Assembly (NCBI RefSeq): GCF_900105125.1
Contig: NZ_LT629750.1
Coordinates: forward strand, 5,297,001 to 5,361,000
Reading direction: 5' to 3'
Origin: Bradyrhizobium canariense
Lineage (GTDB): Bacteria; Pseudomonadota; Alphaproteobacteria; Rhizobiales; Xanthobacteraceae
DNA: 64,000 nucleotides
The translations under genes were made by a program, and so were the position numbers. This document shows positions 7,591 through 16,761 of the stretch, in pieces; within the stretch, counting starts at the first letter, position 1, and each line of letters starts with the position of its first letter. The notes under the pieces were generated by a model. That model was given only the letters and a program-made list of their open reading frames with translations, did no database searches and was not told where the DNA came from.

Positions 7591-10227
7591 ATGACCTCCG
7601 AACGCTACAACGCACGCGAAACCGAGCCGCGCTGGCAACGCCAGTGGGACGAACAGGCGATCTTCACGTCGAAAAACGACGACAAGCGACCGAAATATTA
7701 CGTGCTGGAGATGTTCCCCTACCCGTCCGGGCGCATCCATATCGGGCACGTCCGCAATTACACGCTGGGTGACGTGCTGGCGCGGTTCATGCGCGCCAAG
7801 GGCTATAATGTGCTGCATCCGATGGGCTGGGACGCGTTCGGGCTGCCGGCGGAAAATGCTGCGATCGAGCGCAAGGTCGCGCCCAAGGCGTGGACCTACG
7901 ACAACATCGCCGCGATGAAGAAGCAGCTGCGCTCGATCGGGCTGTCACTCGACTGGAGCAGAGAATTCGCGACCTGCGATCCGTCTTACTACAAGCATCA
8001 GCAGAAGATGTTTCTCGACTTCCTGAAGAAGGGTCTCGCCGAGCGCGAAAAGCGCAAGGTGAACTGGGACCCGGTCGACATGACCGTGCTCGCCAACGAA
8101 CAGGTGATCGACGGCCGCGGCTGGCGTTCCGGCGCGGTGGTCGAGCAGCGCGAGATGAGCCAGTGGGTCTTCAAGATTACGAAGTACTCCCAGGAACTGC
8201 TGGACGCGCTCGATACGCTCGACCGCTGGCCCGACAAGGTGCGGCTGATGCAGCGCAACTGGATCGGGCGTTCCGAGGGCATGCTGGTGCGCTTTGCGCT
8301 CGATCCCGCGACCACTCCGTCGGGCGAGACCGAGCTGAAGATCTTCACGACGCGGCAGGACACGCTGTTCGGTGCGAAGTTCATGGCGATCGCCGCGGAT
8401 CATCCGCTGGCGCAGGCTGCGGCTGCGAACAATCCAAAACTTGCGGCGTTCATCGCCGAGGCAAAGCGGATCGGCACCGCGCAGGAAATCATCGATACCG
8501 CCGAAAAGCTCGGCTTCGACACCGGCATCAGGGCGGTTCACCCCTTCGATCCGAACTGGAAACTGCCGGTCTACGTCGCCAATTTCGTGCTGATGGAGTA
8601 CGGCACCGGCGCCATTTTCGGCTGCCCGGCACACGACCAGCGCGACCTCGATTTCGTCAACAAATACGGCCTCGGCAATATCCCGGTGGTCTGCCCCGAA
8701 GGCCAGGACCCCAAGACCTTCGTGATCACGGACATCGCCTATGACGGCGACGGCCGCATGATCAATTCGCGCTTCCTCGACGGCATGACCATCGGGCAGG
8801 CCAAGGAAGAAGTCGCCAAACGGCTGGAAGGCGAAATCCGCGGCAACATGCCGGTCGGCGAGCGGCAGGTGAATTTCCGGCTGCGCGACTGGGGCATCTC
8901 GCGCCAGCGCTATTGGGGTTGCCCGATCCCGGTGATCCACTGCCCGACATGCGATGTCGTGCCGGTACCGGACAAGGATTTGCCGGTGGTGTTGCCGGAA
9001 GACGTGACATTCGACAAACCCGGCAATGCGCTCGACCATCATCCGACCTGGAAGCACGTCACCTGCCCGCAATGCGGCGGCAAGGCTATCCGTGAGACCG
9101 ACACGATGGATACCTTCGTCGATTCGTCGTGGTATTTCGCGCGCTTCACCGATCCGTGGAACGAAAACGCGCCGACGACGCCGGATGTCGCGAACCGGAT
9201 GATGCCGGTCGACCAATATATCGGCGGCGTTGAGCACGCGATTCTACATCTGCTCTACAGCCGCTTCTTTACCCGCGCGATGAAGGCGACCGGCCATATC
9301 GACATGGATGAGCCGTTCGCCGGCATGTTCACCCAGGGCATGGTGGTGCATGAGACCTATCAAAAAGCCGACGGCTCCTACGTCACCCCGGCCGAGGTGC
9401 AAGTCGAGACCGGGGCCAACGATCGCCGCGCCAGCCTGATCAGCTCAGGCGAGGACATCACCATCGGCCCAATCGAGAAGATGTCGAAGTCGAAGCGCAA
9501 CACGGTCGATCCCGATGACATCATCGCGACCTATGGCGCCGACGTCGCGCGCTGGTTCATGCTGTCGGACTCGCCGCCAGACCGCGACGTGATCTGGAGC
9601 GACGAACGCGTGCAGGGCGCATCGCGCTTCGTGCAACGGCTGTGGCGTCTGGTCAACGAATCGGCGGAAATCGCCAAAGCCGCACCTGCAGCGCGGCCAG
9701 CTTCGTTCGGAACCGACGCGCTCGCCCTGCGCAAGGCGGCGCATGGCGCGCTGGACAAAGTATCCACAGGCATCGAGAGACTGCATTTCAACGTTTGCCT
9801 GGCCCATATCCGCGAATTCGCCAATGCGCTGGCCGAGGTGGTGGGCCGTGAGGGACAACCCGCTCCTGATGTTACTCCGGATATTTCCTGGGCAGTTCGC
9901 GAGGCTGCCATCATACTGGTGCAACTGTTTGCGCCGATGATGCCGCATCTGGCCGAGGAATGCTGGCGGGTGCTGGGGCAGGCGGGTCTGGTTTCCGAAG
10001 CCAATTGGCCCCAAATCGAACGCGATTTGCTGGTTGAAGACACGGTGACGCTGGTGGTCCAGGTCAACGGCAAGAAGCGGGGCGAGGTCACCGTGGCGAG
10101 CGGTGCTCAGAATCCGGAAATTGAGGCTGCCGTTTTGGCGCTCGATACGGTAAAACAGGCCTTGGGCGGCAAGGCTGTCCGCAAAGTGATCATTGTTCCC
10201 ATGAGGATCGTGAATGTCGTTGGCTAG
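7591..10227 (+). CDS. leuS: leucyl-tRNA synthetase
   Basis: 878 aa, the normal bacterial length. Class Ia signatures are present: [15 protein letters not shown] (HIGH) near residue 45 and EKMSKSKRN (KMSKS) near residue 630. The CP1 editing domain between about residues 225 and 430 includes the threonine-rich [12 protein letters not shown] and [16 protein letters not shown] zinc-type insert with CPTC and CPQCGGK is visible. The anticodon-binding domain and a short C-terminal domain follow. The gene overlaps lptE by 14 bp, so leuS-lptE-holA is a likely operon, an order conserved in alphaproteobacteria. Confidence 0.97.
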   Translation: MTSERYNARETEPRWQRQWDEQAIFTSKNDDKRPKYYVLEMFPYPSGRIHIGHVRNYTLGDVLARFMRAKGYNVLHPMGWDAFGLPAENAAIERKVAPKAWTYDNIAAMKKQLRSIGLSLDWSREFATCDPSYYKHQQKMFLDFLKKGLAEREKRKVNWDPVDMTVLANEQVIDGRGWRSGAVVEQREMSQWVFKITKYSQELLDALDTLDRWPDKVRLMQRNWIGRSEGMLVRFALDPATTPSGETELKIFTTRQDTLFGAKFMAIAADHPLAQAAAANNPKLAAFIAEAKRIGTAQEIIDTAEKLGFDTGIRAVHPFDPNWKLPVYVANFVLMEYGTGAIFGCPAHDQRDLDFVNKYGLGNIPVVCPEGQDPKTFVITDIAYDGDGRMINSRFLDGMTIGQAKEEVAKRLEGEIRGNMPVGERQVNFRLRDWGISRQRYWGCPIPVIHCPTCDVVPVPDKDLPVVLPEDVTFDKPGNALDHHPTWKHVTCPQCGGKAIRETDTMDTFVDSSWYFARFTDPWNENAPTTPDVANRMMPVDQYIGGVEHAILHLLYSRFFTRAMKATGHIDMDEPFAGMFTQGMVVHETYQKADGSYVTPAEVQVETGANDRRASLISSGEDITIGPIEKMSKSKRNTVDPDDIIATYGADVARWFMLSDSPPDRDVIWSDERVQGASRFVQRLWRLVNESAEIAKAAPAARPASFGTDALALRKAAHGALDKVSTGIERLHFNVCLAHIREFANALAEVVGREGQPAPDVTPDISWAVREAAIILVQLFAPMMPHLAEECWRVLGQAGLVSEANWPQIERDLLVEDTVTLVVQVNGKKRGEVTVASGAQNPEIEAAVLALDTVKQALGGKAVRKVIIVPMRIVNVVG

Positions 10228-10762
10228 GACCCGCATCGCCGTTCGGCTCCTCGCCGTCGCTGCACTCGCAGCGCTGACGGCCGGTTGCTTTCAGCCGATG
10301 TATGCAGAACATGCCGATGGTACCGGCTTGCGCGACAAGCTGCTGACCGTGGACATTCCGCCCATCGACAAGCCGAATGCGTCGCAGGAAGCGCGGCTCG
10401 GCGTGGAAATCCGCAATGCGCTGGCGTTCAAGCTTTACGGCAACGCCACCGGCGCGCCGCCGCTTTACAAGCTGATCATCAGATTCTCGAGCAGCCGCTC
10501 ATCGTTGATCGTCGATCCCAACACCGGGCTGCCGACGAGCGAGAATTACGGCATCGATGCGCAATTCAACCTGGTCGAGATCGCCACCGACAAATCGGTG
10601 ATGACCGGCACGACCTTCTCGCACGTTTCCTATGATATCCCGGGCAGCTACCAGCGTTTCGCGCGCGCCCGCGCCATCCGGGATGCTGAGGACCGCTCGG
10701 CCCAGGAGATCGCCGAACACATTCAGACCCGGCTCGCATCCTACTTCTTCACTGGCAGCTGA
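10214..10762 (+). CDS. lptE: LPS-assembly lipoprotein LptE
   Basis: 182 aa. The N-terminus is a lipoprotein signal peptide ending in the lipobox LTAGC (Cys at about residue 24), then the LptE fold with FQPMYAE and the C-terminal helix [16 protein letters not shown]. LptE plugs the LptD beta-barrel and helps insert lipopolysaccharide into the outer leaflet of the outer membrane. The ATG at 10214 overlaps the end of leuS by 14 bp, and the stop codon lies one base before the proposed holA start. The fold is weakly conserved in sequence, but the lipobox, length and context agree. Confidence 0.85.
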   Translation: MSLARTRIAVRLLAVAALAALTAGCFQPMYAEHADGTGLRDKLLTVDIPPIDKPNASQEARLGVEIRNALAFKLYGNATGAPPLYKLIIRFSSSRSSLIVDPNTGLPTSENYGIDAQFNLVEIATDKSVMTGTTFSHVSYDIPGSYQRFARARAIRDAEDRSAQEIAEHIQTRLASYFFTGS

Positions 10763-10763
10763 T

Positions 10764-11792
10764 TTGGTCGCGCTGCGCGGAAAAGAGATCGACGCCTATC
10801 TCGCCCGGCCCGATCCTGCTCGTCCCATCATCCTGCTCTACGGCCCCGATGCCGGGCTGGTGCGCGAGCGCGCCGATGCGCTGCTGGCCTCTGCGGTCGA
10901 CGATCCCAACGATCCGTTTTCGCTGGTGAGGCTGGATGGCGACGAGCTCTCGGCCGAACCCTCGCGGCTTGTCGATGAAGCGATGACCGTGCCGTTGTTC
11001 GGCGGCCGCCGCGCGATCCGCGTCCGCGCCGGCTCGCGCAGTTTTGCCAGCGGCGTCGATGCGCTGGCCGATTCGCCGCTGAAAGATTGCCGCATCGTCA
11101 TCGAAGCCGGCGAGTTGCGACCGGAATCACCGCTGCGGAAAGCCTGCGAGCGCGCCAAAACAGCGGTTGCGATCGCCTGCTATCCCGACGGGGAGCGCGA
11201 CCTTGCGAAGTTAATCGACGATGAATTGCGGCTGTCGAACCTGCGCATCGCACCCGAGGCGCGCGCCACGCTGACGTCCTTGCTCGGCGGCGACCGCCAG
11301 GCTTCGCGCAACGAGCTGCGCAAGCTCACGCTCTATGCCCACGGCCAGGGTGAGGTCACCCTGGAAGACGTGATGGCGGTCGTGGCGGACGCTTCGGAGT
11401 TGAAGATCGATCCGATCGTGGATGGCGCGTTTGCCGGCAAGCCCGACCTGGTCGAAGCCGAGTTCGCCAAGGCCATGGTCGCCGGCACTTATCCCGGCAT
11501 GATCATTTCCGCCGCGCAGCGCCAGGCTGCCTGGCTGCACAAATCCTCGCTCGCAGTTGCCGAGGGAACGCCGATCGCGACCTTGCTCGACAGCGGCTTT
11601 CCGCGACTGCATTTTTCGAGGAAAGCAAATGTCGAAACCGCGTTGCGCCAATTCAGCGCGGCGCGGCTGCTATCGATCATCGAGCAACTCGCATCAGCCG
11701 CGCTGGAAATGCGCAAGCAAGCGCCGCTCGCGGCCGTGATCGCGCAACGCACATTGATGTCGATCGCCGTGAATGCCAAGCGGCGGGGATAA
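10764..11792 (+). CDS. holA: DNA polymerase III delta subunit
   Basis: About 342 aa. The clamp-loader delta features are YGPDAGLVRERADAL at the N-terminus, TVPLFGGRRAIRVR, and the C-terminal collar region ending RTLMSIAVNAKRRG. Delta opens the beta sliding clamp for loading on DNA. No suitable ATG lies near the conserved start; TTG at 10764, right after the lptE stop, gives (M)VALRGKEIDAYLARP, which fits related proteins. An upstream ATG at 10683 inside lptE is possible but adds an unrelated arginine-rich stretch. Last gene of the leuS operon, convergent with parB. Confidence 0.88.
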   Translation: MVALRGKEIDAYLARPDPARPIILLYGPDAGLVRERADALLASAVDDPNDPFSLVRLDGDELSAEPSRLVDEAMTVPLFGGRRAIRVRAGSRSFASGVDALADSPLKDCRIVIEAGELRPESPLRKACERAKTAVAIACYPDGERDLAKLIDDELRLSNLRIAPEARATLTSLLGGDRQASRNELRKLTLYAHGQGEVTLEDVMAVVADASELKIDPIVDGAFAGKPDLVEAEFAKAMVAGTYPGMIISAAQRQAAWLHKSSLAVAEGTPIATLLDSGFPRLHFSRKANVETALRQFSAARLLSIIEQLASAALEMRKQAPLAAVIAQRTLMSIAVNAKRRG

Positions 11793-11812
11793 AGCGCGCC
11801 AGCTCTCCCCTG

Positions 11813-11830
11813 CCCCGTTCTTGCGGGGCC
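11813..11830. repeat. GC-rich hairpin in convergent holA/parB gap
   Basis: GCCCCG and CGGGGC arms enclose a 6-nt loop, 21 bp after the holA stop. The surrounding CTCTCCCCTG...TTGGGTGAGAAG resembles a common Bradyrhizobium intergenic repeat (CTCCCC...GGGTGAG). There is no T-tract, so intrinsic termination is uncertain, but it is the only structure in this 136 bp gap between convergent genes. Confidence 0.4.
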
Positions 11831-11928
11831 GCGACGAGCTCGCTCTGAGAGCGTTGGGTGAGAAGCCTTTTCCCACTCGCGACTGCGGCGGATGAATTGG
11901 ACCGATACCCTCTCGCTTGGATCGCGCG

Positions 11929-12807
11929 TCAATTCCCTTTGTCGAGCCGCCGCACGACCTCGTCGAGCTGATCGAGATCGCGGTAGCGGATCAGCACGGT
12001 GCCGCCGGGATCGCGGTGATCGACTGTGACGGCAAGACCGAGCGCGTCGCTAACGCGCTTTTCCAGCGCGACCGTATCGGGATCCTTCACCTTGCCGCCG
12101 CGTGGCTTCTGCGCCTTGCGAACAGGAACACCCTCTTCATGCGCGAGCGCTTCAGTCTGGCGCACATTGAGACCTTCTTCGACAATGCGCTTGGCGGCAG
12201 CGGCGGGATCGTCGACGCCGACCAGCGCGCGGGCGTGACCGGCTGACAACTGACCCGATGCGATATAGGCCTGAACCTCAGCAGGCAATTTCGTCAGCCG
12301 CATCATGTTGGCGACGTGGCTGCGGCTCTTGCCGACGATCTTTGCGATCTCTTCCTGGCTGCGTCTGAATTCGTCAGCCAGCGCGTGATAGCCCTGCGCC
12401 TCTTCCATCGCGTTGAGATTTTCGCGCTGCACGTTTTCGATAATGGCGATCTCGAGCGCATCGCTGTCGCTGACTTCGACCGGCACGATCGGAACCTCGT
12501 GCAGCCCCGCGATCTGCGAGGAACGCCAGCGACGTTCGCCGGCGATGATCTCGTAGCGGTCCTGCGCGCCCTTGACCGCGCGCACCACGATCGGCTGGAT
12601 CACGCCGTGCTGCTTGATGGAGTCGGCGAGCTCGCGAAGTTCGGCATCGGGAAATTCGCGGCGCGGGTTGCGCGGATTTGGTTTCAGGAATTCGATCGGT
12701 ACCTTGCGTTGCCCGCGCGGGCGCTCCAGATGCGCGGCCTCGCCACCGACATCGCCGATCAGACTTGCAAGACCGCGGCCTAGTCGCGAACGCGCTTCGT
12801 CGGCCAT
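11929..12807 (-). CDS. parB: chromosome-partitioning protein ParB
   Basis: 292 aa from the ATG at 12807, which begins MADEARSRLGRGLASL behind GGGAGCTGGCG; the upstream ATG at 12837 gives a non-family extension. The conserved features are an N-terminal helix, the CTP-binding ParB/Srx domain (KPNPRNPRREF, GVIQPIVVR, IIAGERRWRS with the GERR box, IENVQRENLN), the parS-reading helix-turn-helix (RSHVANMMRLTKLP, SAGHARALVG) and a C-terminal dimerisation region. ParB loads at parS sites, slides as a CTP clamp and organises the origin for ParA. Four parS palindromes lie 2-4 kb away in this window. Confidence 0.96.
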   Translation of the reverse strand: MADEARSRLGRGLASLIGDVGGEAAHLERPRGQRKVPIEFLKPNPRNPRREFPDAELRELADSIKQHGVIQPIVVRAVKGAQDRYEIIAGERRWRSSQIAGLHEVPIVPVEVSDSDALEIAIIENVQRENLNAMEEAQGYHALADEFRRSQEEIAKIVGKSRSHVANMMRLTKLPAEVQAYIASGQLSAGHARALVGVDDPAAAAKRIVEEGLNVRQTEALAHEEGVPVRKAQKPRGGKVKDPDTVALEKRVSDALGLAVTVDHRDPGGTVLIRYRDLDQLDEVVRRLDKGN

Positions 12808-12858
12808 CGCCAGCTCCCTTGGATTCACTCGCAGCACTCCGGATTAGAAACTCAGATC

Positions 12859-12942
12859 GTGGGATGGGCAAAGCGAAGCGTGCCCACCAGGCATTGCGCG
12901 GTTAGGGTGGCCGGCGCGAGGAGCGCCCCTGCTCACCCTACC
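12859..12942. repeat. composite palindromic repeat between parA and parB
   Basis: Two inverted repeats fill the 145 bp parA-parB gap. One is TGGGCA-AAGCGAAGCG-TGCCCA (12865-12886), typical of the 'GGGCAAAGCGAAGCGTGCCC' repeats of this bacterial group. The other is TAGGGTG...CACCCTA (12903-12940). Because parA and parB are co-oriented, the transcript would fold here, which may tune their relative expression. Confidence 0.6.
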
Positions 12943-12952
12943 GACATTCGTC

Positions 12953-13804
12953 TCAGTGCGTGCGCAGGTCTCGCTCACGCTGGATCACTTCGGTCGCGAG
13001 CTTGAGATAGGCATCGCTGCCGACGCATTTGAGATCGTACACCAGCACCGGCTTGCCGTAGGACGGCGCTTCGGAAATGCGCACGTTACGCGGGATCATG
13101 GTGTTATAGACCTTGCTGCCCATGAACTGCCGGACATCGGCGACGACCTGGTTCGACAAATTGTTGCGCGAGTCGAACATGGTCAGCACGATGCCGTGAA
13201 TCGACAGGTTGGGATTGAGCGTGGAGCGCACCTGCTCGACCGTCTGCAGCAACTGCGAAAGACCTTCCAGCGCGAAGAACTCACATTGCAGCGGCACCAG
13301 GATCGCATCCGAAGCCGCCATCGCATTGACGGTGAGAAGATTGAGCGACGGCGGACAATCGATCAGCACGTAGGTGTAATCGGAGTCCGGAGAGACGTTG
13401 TTGTTCAGCGCCGCGATGGCGTCGCGCAGCCGGAAGGCGCGGCCGGGCGTCGTTCCCAGTTCGAGCTCGAGGCCGGAGAGATCCATGGTCGATGTCGCGA
13501 TATGCAGCCGCGGTACAGCGGTCGCGACCACCGATTCGCGGAGCGCCGCTTCGCCCACCAGCACGTCATAGGTCGAGCAGTTGCGGCTGCGGCGATCGAT
13601 GCCGAGTCCGGTTGAGGCGTTGCCCTGCGGGTCGAGATCGACGATCAGCACGCGCTCACCAATGGCCGCGAGTGCCGTGCCGAGATTGATCGCCGTGGTG
13701 GTCTTGCCGACGCCGCCCTTCTGGTTGGCGAGCGCCAGAATACGCGGGTGGCCCGGCGGGGTTGGGGCCCTATCCTCTTGATAAATTTGATCAATTACGG
13801 TCAT
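12953..13804 (-). CDS. parA: chromosome-partitioning ATPase ParA
   Basis: 283 aa. The deviant Walker A box NQKGGVGKTTTAINLG is near residue 30, switch I LDPQGNASTGLG follows, and IDCPPSLNLLTVNA is the Walker B region. The protein is a small chromosomal ParA/Soj type without an N-terminal DNA-binding domain. ParA forms an ATP-dependent gradient on the nucleoid that draws ParB-parS complexes, and so the origin, to the cell pole. Its ATG overlaps the rsmG stop (ATGA, 13801-13804). parB follows after a 145 bp gap that contains a repeat. Confidence 0.97.
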   Translation of the reverse strand: MTVIDQIYQEDRAPTPPGHPRILALANQKGGVGKTTTAINLGTALAAIGERVLIVDLDPQGNASTGLGIDRRSRNCSTYDVLVGEAALRESVVATAVPRLHIATSTMDLSGLELELGTTPGRAFRLRDAIAALNNNVSPDSDYTYVLIDCPPSLNLLTVNAMAASDAILVPLQCEFFALEGLSQLLQTVEQVRSTLNPNLSIHGIVLTMFDSRNNLSNQVVADVRQFMGSKVYNTMIPRNVRISEAPSYGKPVLVYDLKCVGSDAYLKLATEVIQRERDLRTH

Positions 13805-14499
13805 GCTTCGGCGCCATGTGCTGGGGCGGACTGATTGCGCCGCTCGATATGGTCGAGCTCGACGATCCAGCCGTGTCCGCCGGTGCGGCTGGAATGGAGG
13901 CGCGGACTAATATTCCAATATTTAGTGGCCTCGGTCAATTCCAACTCTACATCTTGACCCTTGAGAAACAAAGCCTTTGCGCCCTGTTTCACCAACGGCT
14001 CCGCGAAACCGATGAGCTGGTGTAGCGGAGCCAACGCCCGTGCAGTGACGCAATCGACTTTCCCGAGGGAACTATCCACAGTATCCCCGATATCCGCCAG
14101 ATGAACAGTGCCATGTGAATTCGTCACGCGCAAAGCCTCGCGTAGAAACGCGCCCTTCTTGGCATTGCGCTCGACGAGATGGACCGTTGCACCTGATATC
14201 CCGGCTAATGCACAGGCCAGCACGACGCCGGGAAAACCACCGCCACTACCAAAATCAGCCCACACCTTTGCGTTCGGCGCCAGCGCCAGAAGTTGCAGCG
14301 AATCCGAAATGTGCCGGGTCCAGAGATCTGGAAGCGTGGATGGCGCGACCAGGTTGGTCTTGGCTTGCCATTCCAGCAGGAGGTCAACATAGCGATCGAG
14401 GCGTGCCTCTGTTTCACGTGAAACAGGTGTCAACGCGAGCGCGGCCGCCTTGTCGGACGGGGGGATTGCGGAGGCGCTCTGTCTTGTCACTTTGGACAC
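13801..14499 (-). CDS. rsmG: 16S rRNA (guanine-N7)-methyltransferase RsmG
   Basis: 232 aa, a little longer than usual because of an N-terminal extension. The SAM-binding motif is DFGSGGGFPGVVLA, and VERNAKKGAFLREAL and ARALAPLHQLIGFA are also family features. RsmG (formerly GidB) methylates G527 of 16S rRNA; its loss gives low-level streptomycin resistance. A perfect parS-type palindrome lies inside the coding region near the N-terminus (14410-14425) and encodes TPVSRET. The stop codon overlaps the parA start, and mnmG lies upstream. Confidence 0.95.
   Translation of the reverse strand: MSKVTRQSASAIPPSDKAAALALTPVSRETEARLDRYVDLLLEWQAKTNLVAPSTLPDLWTRHISDSLQLLALAPNAKVWADFGSGGGFPGVVLACALAGISGATVHLVERNAKKGAFLREALRVTNSHGTVHLADIGDTVDSSLGKVDCVTARALAPLHQLIGFAEPLVKQGAKALFLKGQDVELELTEATKYWNISPRLHSSRTGGHGWIVELDHIERRNQSAPAHGAEA
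14410..14425. other. parS site 1 (inside rsmG)
   Basis: Perfect 16-bp palindrome TGTTTCACGTGAAACA, identical to the canonical ParB-binding parS consensus. It lies within the rsmG coding sequence, about 1.6 kb upstream of the parB start. Its position near parAB and the predicted origin supports function. Confidence 0.92.
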
Positions 14500-14650
14500 C
14501 GTTGATCAGCCGTATCGAGTCCGTAGTCGGGGCCGAGTCGTTTGGCGATCCCCGAAGAATAGCAGATTCGCGCGACGACCCATTCATTGAGTCGACGCCA
14601 TCGCGCTTTCCCAGGATAATATTGGACGCCGGACGTCCAAGCTTCCAAAC

Positions 14651-14691
14651 CCGCCAAGTCAAACCGACAAAGTCAAGCCGACAAAGTCAAA
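14651..14691. repeat. three-unit tandem repeat beside parS
   Basis: Three consecutive units of 13-14 bp read CCGCCAAGTCAAA, CCGACAAAGTCAAG and CCGACAAAGTCAAA. They sit 12 bp from parS site 2 in the mnmG-rsmG gap. No known binding motif was recognised; slippage or a protein-binding iteron are both possible. Confidence 0.7.
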
Positions 14692-14702
14692 CCCGCCGGT
14701 CG

Positions 14703-14718
14703 TGTTTCACGTGAAACA
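14703..14718. other. parS site 2 (mnmG-rsmG gap)
   Basis: Perfect 16-bp palindrome TGTTTCACGTGAAACA, four bases beyond the mnmG stop codon in the 222 bp intergenic space. It is identical to parS site 1. Confidence 0.92.
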
Positions 14719-14721
14719 GTT

Positions 14722-16605
14722 CTAGGCGGTCGCCTTCGTTGTCTTGCGCCGCGCTTCGCGCCGAAGATAGGCCGCCAGGATGCCCAGTGCCGCCGGTGTC
14801 AGTCCATCCAGTCGACCCGCCTGCCCCACTGTTCGCGGTCGCGCAGCTTCGAGCTTCGAACGGGCTTCGTTGGAAAGCCCGGGCACCTCTGCGTAATCAA
14901 TATCGGTGAGAACCAATCCTTCGTCGCGGCGGAAGGCATCAACGTCGGCGGTCTGACGCTTCAGGTAGACATCGTATTTGGCGTCGATCTCCAGATGGAC
15001 TGCGATCGATGGGTCAATGGCTGACAGTTCAGGCCAGATACCACGCAGCTCGCTCCAACCGACTTCCGGATAGGCCAACAATTCGAAGGCCGAGCGGCGG
15101 TGACCATCCCGGTTGAGCGACAGTCCATGCTTGGCGGCCTCGTTCGGCGTGAGCGTCAGGGCCTTCGCCAGAGACTTCGCGTCATTAAGCGCCGCCATCT
15201 TGGCGCTGTGGCGAAGCGCCCGCGCGCTTCCCACGCAGCCCAAAGCTATTCCCTTGTCCGTGAGGCGTTGATCGGCATTGTCAGCCCGCAGCGTCAGTCG
15301 ATACTCGGCGCGCGAGGTGAACATCCGATACGGCTCGGTGATGCCCCGCGTCACGAGATCGTCGATCATCACCCCGAGATAGCCGTCGGCGCGGTCGAAA
15401 ACGATGGGTGCGCCCTGGCCGGCGGATAGCGCTGCGTTCAAGCCTGCAACAATCCCCTGCGCCGCCGCCTCTTCATAACCCGTGGTGCCATTGATCTGAC
15501 CGGCCAGGAACAGCCCCGGCAGACGCTTGGTCTGCAAGGTCGGATCGAGTTCGCGGGGATCGACGTGGTCGTATTCGATGGCGTAGCCCGGCCGGACCAT
15601 GCGAACCCGCTCCAGACCGGGGATCGTCGCCAGAATGGCCAACTGCACTTCCTCCGGAAGCGAGGTGGAGATGCCGTTCGGATAGACCGTACTGTCGTCG
15701 AGCCCTTCCGGCTCCAGAAAGATCTGATGTCCGTCGCGATCGCCGAAGCGGACGATCTTGTCCTCGATCGAAGGACAATACCGCGGACCGCTGCTCTTGA
15801 TTTGCCCGGAATACATCGGTGAGCGATGCACGTTTGCCCGGATCACATCGTGGGTCGGGGGCGTGGTTCGGGTAATGCCGCACTGGATCTGTGACGTCGT
15901 GATCCGCTCAGTCATCACCGAAAACGGCTCCGGCGGGTCATCGCCCGGCTGCATTTCAACCGCGGACCAGTCGATCGTGGTGCCGTCGAGCCGCGGCGGC
16001 GTACCGGTCTTCAACCGACCAAGCGTAAAGCCCGCCCGCTCGAACGAAGCCGAAAGTCCCATCGCCGGCGCCTCACCGACTCGACCGGCCGGCCAGTTCT
16101 TCTCGCCGAGATGGATCAGCCCGCGCAAAAAGGTCCCGGTGGTAATGACGACCGCACCGGCCCGGAGTTCGCAGCCATCCGCCAGGCGGATGCCGGTAAC
16201 CCGACCGCCAGAGACGATCAGCTCATCGGCCTCGCCCTCGATCACGCTGAGGTTCGCGGTCTCCTCAATCGCAGCCTGCATTGCCTTGGCGTAGAGCTTG
16301 CGGTCGGCCTGCGCACGCGGACCACGAACCGCCGGACCCTTGCGGCGGTTGAGCATGCGAAACTGGATGCCTCCGGCATCTGCGACCCGGCCCATCAATC
16401 CGTCGAGCGCATCGACCTCACGGACCAGATGACCCTTGCCGAGCCCACCGATCGCGGGATTGCAGGACATCGCGCCGACCGTCGCGAAGCGATGGGTGAC
16501 CAATGCCGTACTGGCGCCCATGCGCGCCGCGGCGGCCGCAGCCTCGCATCCGGCGTGGCCACCGCCAATCACGATCACATCGAAAGAAATTTGCGGCGCG
16601 AGCAT
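14722..16605 (-). CDS. mnmG: tRNA uridine-5-carboxymethylaminomethyl modification enzyme MnmG
   Basis: 627 aa, standard for MnmG/GidA. The N-terminal FAD-binding Rossmann motif [14 protein letters not shown] is followed by [14 protein letters not shown] with the first conserved Cys, [19 protein letters not shown], the glycine-rich [12 protein letters not shown] and the C-terminal helical domain contacting MnmE ([17 protein letters not shown]). With MnmE it installs the cmnm5 group on wobble uridines of certain tRNAs. mnmE is upstream on the same strand across a gap carrying two parS sites. Together these genes and parAB form the origin-proximal cluster. Confidence 0.97.
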   Translation of the reverse strand: MLAPQISFDVIVIGGGHAGCEAAAAAARMGASTALVTHRFATVGAMSCNPAIGGLGKGHLVREVDALDGLMGRVADAGGIQFRMLNRRKGPAVRGPRAQADRKLYAKAMQAAIEETANLSVIEGEADELIVSGGRVTGIRLADGCELRAGAVVITTGTFLRGLIHLGEKNWPAGRVGEAPAMGLSASFERAGFTLGRLKTGTPPRLDGTTIDWSAVEMQPGDDPPEPFSVMTERITTSQIQCGITRTTPPTHDVIRANVHRSPMYSGQIKSSGPRYCPSIEDKIVRFGDRDGHQIFLEPEGLDDSTVYPNGISTSLPEEVQLAILATIPGLERVRMVRPGYAIEYDHVDPRELDPTLQTKRLPGLFLAGQINGTTGYEEAAAQGIVAGLNAALSAGQGAPIVFDRADGYLGVMIDDLVTRGITEPYRMFTSRAEYRLTLRADNADQRLTDKGIALGCVGSARALRHSAKMAALNDAKSLAKALTLTPNEAAKHGLSLNRDGHRRSAFELLAYPEVGWSELRGIWPELSAIDPSIAVHLEIDAKYDVYLKRQTADVDAFRRDEGLVLTDIDYAEVPGLSNEARSKLEAARPRTVGQAGRLDGLTPAALGILAAYLRREARRKTTKATA

Positions 16606-16660
16606 GCCGGACTTCTATCTTGAGACGGGTGAAGTCGGAAGCGGAACTTGGCTTGATAGG

Positions 16661-16676
16661 TGTTTCACGTGAAACA
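16661..16676. other. parS site 3 (mnmE-mnmG gap)
   Basis: Perfect 16-bp palindrome TGTTTCACGTGAAACA in the 156 bp gap upstream of mnmG, 55 bp before its start codon. ParB spreading from here could influence the mnmG promoter. Confidence 0.92.
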
Positions 16677-16717
16677 ATCTTGACCGCACCAAAGCTGATC
16701 CGAGCTCCCGCGAGCGT

Positions 16718-16733
16718 CGTTTCACGTGAAACA
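16718..16733. other. parS site 4 (mnmE-mnmG gap, one mismatch)
   Basis: CGTTTCACGTGAAACA matches the parS consensus in 15 of 16 positions (first base C instead of T). It is 41 bp from site 3 and 28 bp from the mnmE stop codon. Such single changes at the outer base usually keep ParB binding. Confidence 0.88.
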
Positions 16734-16761
16734 AATCCATGTAGAAATGAATTAAGAAATA

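Noticed and set aside
14075..14095. DnaA box inside rsmG (CTATCCACA)
   Set aside because: An isolated 8/9 match within a coding region; chance occurrences at this quality are expected in 64 kb.
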